Below are positions 8,683-16,125 of a stretch of DNA of 64,000 bases, one piece after another. The notes beneath the pieces were generated by a model. The model was given only the letters and a program-made list of their open reading frames with translations, did not search any database and was not told the origin of the DNA. How positions within the stretch are numbered: position 1 is the stretch's first letter; every line of letters begins with the position of its first letter. The stretch comes from Acidobacteriota bacterium (lineage in GTDB: Bacteria; Acidobacteriota; Thermoanaerobaculia; UBA5066; Gp7-AA6), in assembly GCA_027307335.1 (NCBI GenBank), contig DAHUXD010000014.1:62001-126000 (forward strand), in the 5' to 3' direction. The translations under genes were made by a program, and so were the position numbers.

Positions 8683-9621
8683 ATGCCTCCCCGGAAGAAA
8701 AAGAAGGCGGAGCCGAAGTCCCGCGGACTGACGGCGACCGAGGTCCGCGCCGCGGAACCCTCGCGCGCCGCCGCGACGCTGTCGGAGCAGATCGAGGAGG
8801 ACGGCGGCGCTCCGCTCGCCGCGTACCGCGACCCGCTCGGCGGACACTGGCAGGTGCTGGCCGCCCTTCCGATCGAGAGCGTCGATCCCACGCCCTTCCA
8901 GCGCGACCTCTCCGAGGCGCACGTCAAGCGGCTGACGGCCGTGCTCGAGGCGCTCGGCCGGTTCCTCGACCCCATCATCGCGGTGCGGACGCCCGAGGGC
9001 CGCTACTGGACGCCGAACGGCAACCACCGCCTCGCGTCGCTCCGGGCGCTCGGCGCGAAGTCGATCGTGGCGCTCGTGCTGCCGGAGACCGACATCGCCT
9101 ACAAGATCCTCGCCCTCAACACGGAGAAGGCGCACAACCTCCGCGAGAAGGCGCTCGAGGTGATCCGCATGGCGCGGGACCTCGCGCCGCGAGGCGACCA
9201 GACCGAGAAGGACTACGCCCTCGAGTTCGAGGAGCCGGCCTACCTCACGCTCGGGTGCTGCTACGAGAAGAACGGCCGGTTCGCCGGCGGCGCGTACCAC
9301 GCGCTCCTGAAGCGCCTCGACGCGTTCTCGGAGAGACCCCTCTCGAAGGCGCTCGCCATGCGGGAGGAGCGGGCCGCCGTTCTGCTCGAGCTCGACGAGG
9401 CCGTCGCGGCCGCGATGGCCGCGCTGAAGGAGCGCGGCTTCGAGAGTCCCTACCTGCGCCCCTTCGTGATCGCCCGGATCAATCCCATCCGCTTCCACAA
9501 GGGCGATCCGCCGGAGTTCGACGCGACGATCGCGAAGATGCTCGCGTCGGCGAAGAAGTTCAAGGCCGAGGGCGTCAAGCCGGAGCAGCTCGCCCGCGCG
9601 GGCGGGCCGTCGGAGGAATGA
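8683..9621 (+). CDS. Orphan ParB/Srx N-terminal-domain protein
   Basis: 312 residues. A lysine-rich N-terminus (PPRKKKKAEPKS) precedes a ParB-type nuclease/CTPase-like domain containing TPFQRDLSEAHVKRL and a WTPNGNHRLASLRALG core (about residues 70-140). The rest is helical and not recognised. Unlike partition ParB it has no adjacent parA and no obvious helix-turn-helix. It is better read as a ParB-like DNA- or nucleotide-binding protein than a segregation factor. The ATG at 8683 matches the nearby -10 element. A secreted cyclase follows 23 bp downstream. Confidence 0.7.
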   Translation: MPPRKKKKAEPKSRGLTATEVRAAEPSRAAATLSEQIEEDGGAPLAAYRDPLGGHWQVLAALPIESVDPTPFQRDLSEAHVKRLTAVLEALGRFLDPIIAVRTPEGRYWTPNGNHRLASLRALGAKSIVALVLPETDIAYKILALNTEKAHNLREKALEVIRMARDLAPRGDQTEKDYALEFEEPAYLTLGCCYEKNGRFAGGAYHALLKRLDAFSERPLSKALAMREERAAVLLELDEAVAAAMAALKERGFESPYLRPFVIARINPIRFHKGDPPEFDATIAKMLASAKKFKAEGVKPEQLARAGGPSEE

Positions 9622-9644
9622 CGCCCGGGGCTCGAGGAGGAACC

Positions 9645-10463
9645 ATGCGCCCGGGTTCGACGATCCTCTGCCTCGCGCTGTCGGCCGCCACGGCGGCCGC
9701 GCAGGACCACTCCCGGCAATCCCTACCCGTACCCGTTCCCGATCTCGCCACGGCGAAGGTGGTCGACCTCACCCACCCCTTCGACGCGCAGACCATCTAC
9801 TGGCCGACCTCGACGTCGGCCTTCGAGCTGAAGCCGCTCGCGTACGGACCGACGCCCGGCGGCTGGTTCTACTCCTCGAACACGCTCTGCACCCCGGAGC
9901 ACGGCGGCACGCACCTCGACGCGCCGATTCATTTCGCGAAGGACGGCGCCACGGCCGACCAGCTCGACCCGCGCCAGCTGATCGCTCCCGCCGCGGTCCT
10001 CGACATCCGGAAGAAGACGGCGTCGGACCCCGATTACCGCCTGACGGTCGACGACGTGAAGGACTGGGAGAAGCGGCACGGGCCGATCGCCGCGGGCACG
10101 ATCGTGCTCCTCGAGACGGGCTGGAGCTCGCGGTGGCCCGACAAGAAGGCCTACCTCGGCGACGACACGCCGGGCGACGCGTCGAAGCTGCACTTCCCCT
10201 CCTACGGAAAGGAGTCGGCCGAGTACCTCGTCCGCGACCGCCGCGTCGCGGCCCTCGGCGTCGACACGGCCTCGATCGACACCGGCGCCTCGAAGGACTT
10301 CATCGTCCACCAGATCGCCAACGGCGCCGGCGTGCCGGGCCTCGAGAACGTCGCGCACCTCGACGCGCTGCCCGAGCGGGGCGCGTGGGTGGTCGCGCTG
10401 CCGATGAAGATCGCCGGCGGTTCGGGAGGCCCGCTTCGCATCGTCGCGCTCCTGCCCCGATGA
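9645..10463 (+). CDS. Secreted cyclase/kynurenine-formamidase-fold hydrolase
   Basis: 272 residues with a signal peptide (cut near AAAQ). The mature part is a cyclase-family (KynB-like) metal-dependent amidohydrolase with the HGGTHLDAPIHF metal motif (HxGTHxDxPxH). Family members open formyl-kynurenine, isatin or cyclic amides; the substrate here is unknown. GAGGAGG stands just before ATG 9645. Its stop overlaps the kdd start as ATGA, so it appears to be the first gene of the lysine operon. An exported enzyme here is odd, because lysine fermentation is cytoplasmic. Confidence 0.8.
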   Translation: MRPGSTILCLALSAATAAAQDHSRQSLPVPVPDLATAKVVDLTHPFDAQTIYWPTSTSAFELKPLAYGPTPGGWFYSSNTLCTPEHGGTHLDAPIHFAKDGATADQLDPRQLIAPAAVLDIRKKTASDPDYRLTVDDVKDWEKRHGPIAAGTIVLLETGWSSRWPDKKAYLGDDTPGDASKLHFPSYGKESAEYLVRDRRVAALGVDTASIDTGASKDFIVHQIANGAGVPGLENVAHLDALPERGAWVVALPMKIAGGSGGPLRIVALLPR

Positions 10464-11500
10464 CCCCGCATCCGTTCGGCCTCCACCGCTCCCTCGATCC
10501 CGCGGGGGTCCTCCCCCAGCTCGCGCGCCGCCTCGACGCGACGCCGACCGCGCTCGAGAACGAGATCGCCGTTTCGGTGCGCGCGCTCTCGATCGATTCC
10601 GCCTCCTTCCGCCAGCTCCGGGAGACCGAGTCCGCGACGGGCGAGAGCGTGCGGGAGCAGATCGCCCGCATCGTCCGCGAGCGCGGCAAGATGCAGAATC
10701 CCGTCACGGGATCGGGCGGCATGCTCCTCGGCGAGGTCGCGACCGTCGGTCCGCGGCATCCCGCCGCGGCGCGGCTCCGGCCCGGCGAAGCGATCGCCTC
10801 TCTCGTCTCCCTGACCCTGACGCCGCTCCACCTCGAGTCGATCGGCGAGATCCACGTGCAGACCGAGCGGGTCGAGGTCCGCGGGACCGCGATCCTCTTC
10901 GAGCGCACGCTCTTCGCGAAGCTACCGCCGGACTTCCCCGAACCCGTCGCGCTGGCCGCGTTCGACGTCGCCGGCGCGCCCGCGACGGTCCTGCGCGACG
11001 CGGCGCCGGGCGCCACCGTCCTCGTCGTCGGCACCGGAAAGGCCGGCCTCCTCTGTCTGGCGGCCGCGCGCGAACGCGTCGGCGGCAAGGGGAAGGTCCT
11101 CGCGGTCGAGCCGTCGCGCGATGCGGCGGACCGGGCGCGCGCGCTCGGCTTCGCCGACGCGGTCTTCGCGATCGACGCGCGCGATCCCGCCGCGATGCTC
11201 GGCGCGATCGAGGGGGCGACGGGCGGGCGCCTGGCGGACCTCGTCGTCAACGTCGCGAACGCCTCCGGCACGGAGGCCGCGAGCGTGCTCTGCGCGAAGG
11301 ACGACGGCGCGGTCCTCTTCTTCGGCATGGCGACGTCCTTCGCCGCGGCCGCCCTCGGCGCCGAGGGGCTCGCGAAGCCGACGCGGCTCGCGATCGGCAA
11401 CGGCTACGTGCCCGGTCACGACGAGGCGGCGCTCGGCCTCCTGCGCCGGCATCCCGCCCTCGCGCGCGCCTTCGCGGGCCTCGCCGGGCCTGAGCGGTGA
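10460..11500 (+). CDS. kdd: L-erythro-3,5-diaminohexanoate dehydrogenase
   Basis: Oxidatively deaminates 3,5-diaminohexanoate to 5-amino-3-oxohexanoate with NAD(P), the step after lysine 5,6-aminomutase in lysine fermentation. The 346-residue protein starts with the family-like PFGLHRSLDP, has a central substrate domain and a Rossmann domain with VVGTGKAGLLCLAAA (about residues 190-205) and AVEPSRD. The call rests on these and on direct linkage to kamB, kamD, kamE, kal and kce. It overlaps the cyclase upstream (ATGA) and the KamB-like gene downstream (GTGA) by four bases each. Confidence 0.9.
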   Translation: MTPHPFGLHRSLDPAGVLPQLARRLDATPTALENEIAVSVRALSIDSASFRQLRETESATGESVREQIARIVRERGKMQNPVTGSGGMLLGEVATVGPRHPAAARLRPGEAIASLVSLTLTPLHLESIGEIHVQTERVEVRGTAILFERTLFAKLPPDFPEPVALAAFDVAGAPATVLRDAAPGATVLVVGTGKAGLLCLAAARERVGGKGKVLAVEPSRDAADRARALGFADAVFAIDARDPAAMLGAIEGATGGRLADLVVNVANASGTEAASVLCAKDDGAVLFFGMATSFAAAALGAEGLAKPTRLAIGNGYVPGHDEAALGLLRRHPALARAFAGLAGPER

Positions 11501-12405
11501 CAACGGCCGCACGCGCCCTCGCCGGACTCCTCGTCCGCTCCGGCGCGCGGCGCGTGGCGTTCCTCGGCCTCGCGAAGAACGTCGGCAAGACGACCGCGCT
11601 CGTAGCCGTCCTCGAGGAGCTTCACCGCTCGGGGGTGCCGGCCGGCGTCACCTCCGCCGGCCGCGACGGGGAGATCTTCGACGCGATCACGGGAGAACCC
11701 AAGCCGCGGTTTCGCCTCCACCGGGGACAGCTCCTCGCTTCCGCGGCCTCCACGCTCGCCGCCGCCTCCTTCGCGTCGACACGGATCGGCGCCCTGCCGT
11801 TCTCGACGCGGTTCGGCCCCATCGAGATCCGCCGCGCCGACGGGGCCGGCGAAATCGAGATGATCGGCCCGTCGACGGCGTCGCAGACGGCGGCGGCGGC
11901 CGCCGCCCTGGAGGAGGCCGGTGCGCGCCTGGTGCTCCTCGACGGCGCGATCGGCCGCCGCGCATTCGCCTGCGCCCGCGTGGCCGACGCCATCGTGCTC
12001 GCCGCCGGGCTCGCCGCGGGCCCGACCCTGGAGGCCGCTCTCGGCGCCGCCCGCTCGGCCGGAGGGCTCCTGCGGCTCGGGCCTCCCGCCACGGACGGGG
12101 AGGTTCGCCGCGTCGAAGGCGCCCTGACGGGAGCGTGGCTGCGCGCCGCGGATCCGCGTCCGGGCGAGACGCTCGAGGCCGAGGACTTCGCGTCGATCTT
12201 CCTCGACCCGGCGGAGCGCGCGGCGCTCGCGGAACGCGGCGTCGCACTCTCCGTCCGCCATCCCGCGCGCCTGCTGGCCGTCGTCGCGAACCCCACCGCG
12301 CCGGCGCGGCCGCCGCTGTCTCCCGGCCGCTTCCACGAGCTCCTCGCCCGCGAGTTCGAGGACACGCCCGTGTTCGATGTCGTCGCTGACCTGCAGTCAG
12401 CGTAG
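11497..12405 (+). CDS. kamB: Lysine 5,6-aminomutase reactivase subunit KamB (probable)
   Basis: 302 residues with a P-loop GLAKNVGKTT at residues 24-33 and a following SAGRDGE segment. In lysine-fermenting clusters such a P-loop protein (KamB) works with the MutS-like ATPase KamC to release damaged cobalamin from the aminomutase. The assignment rests on the P-loop form and on the position between kdd and kamD. No kamC is present in this window. The GTG start overlaps the kdd stop as GTGA. Confidence 0.68.
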   Translation: MTTAARALAGLLVRSGARRVAFLGLAKNVGKTTALVAVLEELHRSGVPAGVTSAGRDGEIFDAITGEPKPRFRLHRGQLLASAASTLAAASFASTRIGALPFSTRFGPIEIRRADGAGEIEMIGPSTASQTAAAAAALEEAGARLVLLDGAIGRRAFACARVADAIVLAAGLAAGPTLEAALGAARSAGGLLRLGPPATDGEVRRVEGALTGAWLRAADPRPGETLEAEDFASIFLDPAERAALAERGVALSVRHPARLLAVVANPTAPARPPLSPGRFHELLAREFEDTPVFDVVADLQSA

Positions 12406-12495
12406 CCGGCCTTCCGCCGCTTCTGTTTTCGAAACCGGGCCCTCGCTATGTTCGCCCCCGGCTTCGACGCGTCGTTCCCTCGCCGCGACGCGACT

Positions 12496-12501
12496 TATAC
12501 T
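12496..12501 (+). promoter_or_regulatory. Internal -10 element TATACT ahead of kamD
   Basis: TATACT ends ten bases before the kamD ATG at 12512, inside the 106-bp gap after kamB, the longest gap in this operon. No good -35 match is visible. The spacing predicts a leaderless transcript beginning at kamD, which would let the aminomutase genes be expressed apart from kdd-kamB. Confidence 0.5.
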
Positions 12502-12511
12502 TTCTTCCCGC

Positions 12512-14071
12512 ATGACCCCGAAGCTGGGGCTCTCCGCCGCACAGATCGCCCGCTGCCGGGACCTCGCCATCGAGGTGGCCGCCGGCGTGCGGCGCGAGAC
12601 CGAGCGTTTCACGACCGTCTCGACCGAGCGGACCGTTCTGCGGCTCCTCGGCGTCGATGGCGTCGACGGGAACGAGGTCCCGATCCCGAACCGTGTCGTG
12701 GCGTCCCTCGAGGCGGCCGGCCGGCTCGGCCGCGGCGCGGCGGTGTGGATGGGCAGCGCGCTCGCCGCCGGCGCGGCGGACTCGACCGCGGCCGCCGCCC
12801 TGCTGTCGGATCCCGCACGCGCGCGGGCTCTCCCCGAGCATCCACGCTGGCGCGACGCCGTCGCCCCGCTGGTCGAGGCGACGCTCGCGCGCATCCGCGC
12901 CAACCGCGCCGAGCGCGAGCGCCGCCTGGCCGCCCACCCGCCCGACGAGCTGCCGCTCCTCTACGCCATCGTGGCCACGGGCAACATCCACGAGGACGTC
13001 GTCCAGGCCGACGCCGCGGCCCGGGCCGGGGCCCAGTGCATCGCGGTCATCCGATCGACCGCGCAGTCGCTCCTCGACCACGTGCCGTACGGCGCGACGA
13101 CCTCCGGATTCGGCGGCACCTTCGCGACCCAGGAGAACTTCCGCCTCATGCGCGCGGCGCTCGACCGCCTCGAGCCCGAGCTCGGCCGGTACGTGCGGCT
13201 CGTGAACTACTGCTCGGGGCTCTGCATGCCCGAGATCGCCGCGATGGGAGCGCTCGAACGCCTCGACTTCATGCTGAACGACGCGCTCTACGGGATCATC
13301 TTCCGCGACATCAATCCCCTGCGCACGCTGATCGACCAGAACTTCTCCCGCCGCATCAACGCGGTCGCGGGCGTCGTCATCAACACGGGCGAAGACAACT
13401 ACCTCACGACCGCGGACGCCGTCGAGCAGGCGCCGGCCGTCCTCGCCTCCCAGTTCATCAACGAGCGCCTCGCCCGCGACGCGGGCCTCGCCGACTGGCA
13501 GATCGGGCTCGGGCACGCCTTCGAGATCGACCCCGAGCTCGAGGACGGCCTGCTCCACGAGATCGCCCAGGCCGAGGCGGCCCGCGAGATCTTCCCGGAC
13601 GCGCCGCTGAAATACATGCCGCCGACGAAGCACATGACCGGAAACGTGTTCCGCGGCTACCAGCAGAACGCGCTCTTCGCCCTGACGTCTGTCATGACGC
13701 GGCAGCACATCCACCTGCTCGGCATGCTGACGGAGGCGCTGCACACCCCGTTCCTCCACGACCGCTGGCTCGCGATCGAGCAGGCGAAGACGATCCGCAG
13801 GAACGCCCGGCACCTCGCCGACGAGATCGAGTTCCGTCCCGACGGACGGATCGTGCGCCGCGCGAAGGAGGTGCTCGACGGCGCGGAGACGATCCTCCGC
13901 CGCGTCGCGGGGCACGGGCTCTTCGCCGCGCTCGCCGACGGCGTCTTCGCCGACACGCGGCGGCCGCGCGACAGGGGCCGCGGGTACGACGGCGTGGTGC
14001 GCCGCGACGACGCGTACGCCAACCCCTTCCTGGAGGCCTGGAGCCAGACGCCGGCGGAGGCCAACGCGTGA
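12512..14071 (+). CDS. kamD: Lysine 5,6-aminomutase alpha subunit
   Basis: Large TIM-barrel subunit of the adenosylcobalamin- and PLP-dependent mutase that moves the terminal amino group of D-lysine (or L-beta-lysine) from C6 to C5. The 519-residue length is close to the clostridial alpha subunit. Recognisable segments include YGATTSGFGGTFATQENFR, NYCSGLCMPEIA, INTGEDNYLTTADAVE, KYMPPTKHMTGN and LGMLTEALHTPF. The ATG at 12512 gives MTPKLGL. An upstream extension is open but lies in the intergenic region. kamE follows after 85 bp. Confidence 0.95.
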   Translation: MTPKLGLSAAQIARCRDLAIEVAAGVRRETERFTTVSTERTVLRLLGVDGVDGNEVPIPNRVVASLEAAGRLGRGAAVWMGSALAAGAADSTAAAALLSDPARARALPEHPRWRDAVAPLVEATLARIRANRAERERRLAAHPPDELPLLYAIVATGNIHEDVVQADAAARAGAQCIAVIRSTAQSLLDHVPYGATTSGFGGTFATQENFRLMRAALDRLEPELGRYVRLVNYCSGLCMPEIAAMGALERLDFMLNDALYGIIFRDINPLRTLIDQNFSRRINAVAGVVINTGEDNYLTTADAVEQAPAVLASQFINERLARDAGLADWQIGLGHAFEIDPELEDGLLHEIAQAEAAREIFPDAPLKYMPPTKHMTGNVFRGYQQNALFALTSVMTRQHIHLLGMLTEALHTPFLHDRWLAIEQAKTIRRNARHLADEIEFRPDGRIVRRAKEVLDGAETILRRVAGHGLFAALADGVFADTRRPRDRGRGYDGVVRRDDAYANPFLEAWSQTPAEANA

Positions 14072-14088
14072 GGCCTCGGATCCTGAGC

Positions 14089-14147
14089 GGCCCGCGTCGC
14101 GGGCCAACGGAGAGAGAGGGAAAGTCGCTCGGGAGCGCTCTCCCTCT
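14089..14147 (+). promoter_or_regulatory. Two tandem hairpins between kamD and kamE
   Basis: Hairpin 1 is a perfect 7-bp GC stem (14089-14095 with 14099-14105, three-base loop). Hairpin 2 has outer arms 14115-14121 and 14141-14147 (AGAGGGA / TCCCTCT) with a smaller inner stem (CGCTC / GAGCG). It ends directly before the GGAG ribosome-binding site (14148-14151) of kamE. It may act in mRNA stability or in tuning subunit stoichiometry. It does not look like a cobalamin riboswitch, being far too short. Confidence 0.45.
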
Positions 14148-14156
14148 GGAGATCGC

Positions 14157-14921
14157 ATGACTCCACCCGCGAGAGAAGAGAACGTCCGTCCGTACGGCGA
14201 CAAGAAGGGCGACGGCGCCGTACAGGTTTCCTTCACGCTGCCGGTCGCGAAGTCGGCGGCGGCCACCGAGGCGGCCAAGCGCTACGTGGCGAAGATGGGC
14301 CTCCGCGAGCCGTACGTCACGCTCGCCGAGTCGATCGCCCCCGAGTTCACGTACTTCATCGTCTACGCGCGCGCCACGCACGACGTCGACATGGCCGGGA
14401 TCGTCGCCGAGGAGGCTCCGGCCGCCGCCCTGGGCCGGGAGGAGATCGACCGCGAGCTCTCCCGCCGCTTCGGCCGCCGCATCGTCGTCCTCGGCTGCGC
14501 GCTCGAGTCCGACGCCCACACGGTCGGCCTCGACGCGATCTTCAACATGAAGGGCTACGCCGGCGACTACGGCCTGGAACGTTACGGCGCGATCGACGCC
14601 CGGAACCTCGGGGCGCAGGTCCCGGTCGCCGAGGTCGTCCGCCTCGTGCGGGAGACCCGCGCCGACGCTGTGCTCGTCTCCGCCACGGTGACCCAGAACG
14701 AGATCCACGTCCGGCACCTCACGGACCTCGTCGACATGCTGGAGGCCGAGGGACTTCGGGACCGCGTCGTCCTGATCGCGGGCGGCGCGCGCGTCGACCA
14801 CGCGCTCGCGAAGGAGCTCGGCTACGACGCGGGGTTCGGCCCCGGCACGACGGCATCGCGCGTCGCGGCGTTCCTCCTCGAGGAGCTCTCGCGACGCGCC
14901 GCGACGGCGTCCCCCGCGTGA
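14157..14921 (+). CDS. kamE: Lysine 5,6-aminomutase beta subunit (cobalamin-binding)
   Basis: 254 residues. The B12-binding Rossmann domain has the base-off ligand motif SDAHTVG (His121). NMKGYAG supplies the PLP Schiff-base lysine (K132). The 11-residue distance equals that between His133 and Lys144 of the clostridial enzyme, supporting a functional subunit. Conserved [13 protein letters not shown] and [12 protein letters not shown] follow. It pairs with kamD, and its stop overlaps the kal start (GTGA). Confidence 0.95.
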   Translation: MTPPAREENVRPYGDKKGDGAVQVSFTLPVAKSAAATEAAKRYVAKMGLREPYVTLAESIAPEFTYFIVYARATHDVDMAGIVAEEAPAAALGREEIDRELSRRFGRRIVVLGCALESDAHTVGLDAIFNMKGYAGDYGLERYGAIDARNLGAQVPVAEVVRLVRETRADAVLVSATVTQNEIHVRHLTDLVDMLEAEGLRDRVVLIAGGARVDHALAKELGYDAGFGPGTTASRVAAFLLEELSRRAATASPA

Positions 14922-15301
14922 GCGAGCGCGTCCTCCTGCGTCTGCGCGTCGGCGCCGAGCAGGCCCACTACGGGGGCGGGCTCGTCGACGGCGCCTTCGT
15001 GCTCAAGCTCTTCGGCGACGCCGCGACCGAGCTCCTGATCCGCCGCGACGGGGACGAGGGCCTCTTCCGCGCGTACTCCTCGGTCGACTTCCTCGCGCCC
15101 GTCCACGGGGGCGACTACCTCGAGGTCGAGGCCGAGATCGTCCGCGTCGGAAGGACGTCGCGCGAGATGCGCTTCGAGGCGCGGCGCGTGATCACGCCGG
15201 GCGACGGCTCCTCGGCCCGCGTCCTCGAGCCGCCCGAGGTCGTCGCCCGCGCCACCGGAACCTGCGTCGTGCCGCTCGACCGGCAGCGGGGCCCCGCCTG
15301 A
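14918..15301 (+). CDS. kal: 3-aminobutyryl-CoA ammonia-lyase
   Basis: A single hotdog-fold domain of 127 residues matching the lysine-fermentation lyase that removes ammonia from L-3-aminobutyryl-CoA to give crotonyl-CoA. The [21 protein letters not shown] segment and the [16 protein letters not shown] core are typical. Position between kamE and kce supports the call over a generic thioesterase. Start GTG 14918 is coupled to kamE by GTGA. Confidence 0.9.
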   Translation: MSERVLLRLRVGAEQAHYGGGLVDGAFVLKLFGDAATELLIRRDGDEGLFRAYSSVDFLAPVHGGDYLEVEAEIVRVGRTSREMRFEARRVITPGDGSSARVLEPPEVVARATGTCVVPLDRQRGPA

Positions 15302-16125
15302 GCGACGCGCTCCTCATCACGGTCGCGGGCGTCGGCGCGGAGGTGACCCGCTCGCAGCAGCCCCGTCTGCCGCTCCTGCCGGACGAGGTCGGGGAGGAGT
15401 ACCGCCGCGCGTTCGACGCGGGCGCCACGATCGGCCACGTGCACGGCCGCCGCCCGGACGGGGTGCCCACGCAGGACCTCGAGACGTTCCGGGCCTACGC
15501 CGCGGCGATCCGCGCCCGCTGCCCGATCATCCAGCAGTTCTCGACGGGCGGGGCCGTCGGCATGGCCGTCGAGGAGCGCATCGCCGCCCTCTCGCTCCGA
15601 CCGGACATGGCCACGCTGACCCTCGGCACGTGCAATTTCGGCGACGACGTCTTCGAGAACTCCCTGCCGACGATCCGGACGATCCTCGAGCGGATCCGAT
15701 CGTTCGGGATCGCCCCCGAGCTCGAGATCTTCGACGACGGCATGCTCGGGACGGCGGACGTCCTCTTCGCGAAGGGACTGCTCGCGCCTCCCGTTCACTT
15801 CGACTTCGTGCTCGGCGTGCCGGGGGCGGCCGCGGCGACGCCGGAGAACCTGCTCCACTTCGCCCGGTCCATCCCGAACGGCTGCACGTGGACCGTCGCC
15901 GGGATCGGCCGGCGCCAGACCGCGATGGCGACCCTCGCGATCGCGATGGGGGGGCACGTGCGCGTCGGCTTCGAGGACAACATCTGGTACCGGAAGGGCG
16001 AGCTCGCCGACTCCAACGTCCGATTCGTCGAGCGGGTCGTGCGGATCGCGCGCGAGGTGGGCCGCGAGCCCGCCTCGATCGGCGAGGCCCGCGCGCTCCT
16101 CCGGCTCCCGGCGGTCGCCGCTTGA
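15298..16125 (+). CDS. kce: 3-keto-5-aminohexanoate cleavage enzyme, with a probable CTG start
   Basis: BKACE/DUF849 TIM-barrel zinc enzyme: 5-amino-3-oxohexanoate plus acetyl-CoA gives 3-aminobutyryl-CoA and acetoacetate. IGHVHGR supplies zinc ligands His47 and His49, and GFEDN supplies Glu226. The first standard start, GTG 15343, would delete the first barrel strand ([14 protein letters not shown]), which the family needs. No ATG, GTG or TTG occurs in frame anywhere upstream within kal. CTG at 15298 overlaps the kal stop as CTGA, matching the 4-base couplings around it. With this start the protein has 275 residues, the usual length. Confidence 0.88.
   Translation: MSDALLITVAGVGAEVTRSQQPRLPLLPDEVGEEYRRAFDAGATIGHVHGRRPDGVPTQDLETFRAYAAAIRARCPIIQQFSTGGAVGMAVEERIAALSLRPDMATLTLGTCNFGDDVFENSLPTIRTILERIRSFGIAPELEIFDDGMLGTADVLFAKGLLAPPVHFDFVLGVPGAAAATPENLLHFARSIPNGCTWTVAGIGRRQTAMATLAIAMGGHVRVGFEDNIWYRKGELADSNVRFVERVVRIAREVGREPASIGEARALLRLPAVAA

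Noticed and set aside
8683-9621. Chromosome partition parAB locus
   Set aside because: No parA, no parS-like repeats and no helix-turn-helix could be found around the ParB-like gene.
14072-14156. Cobalamin riboswitch ahead of kamE
   Set aside because: The spacer is only 85 bases, far shorter than a B12 riboswitch, and no B12-box-like conserved core is visible.
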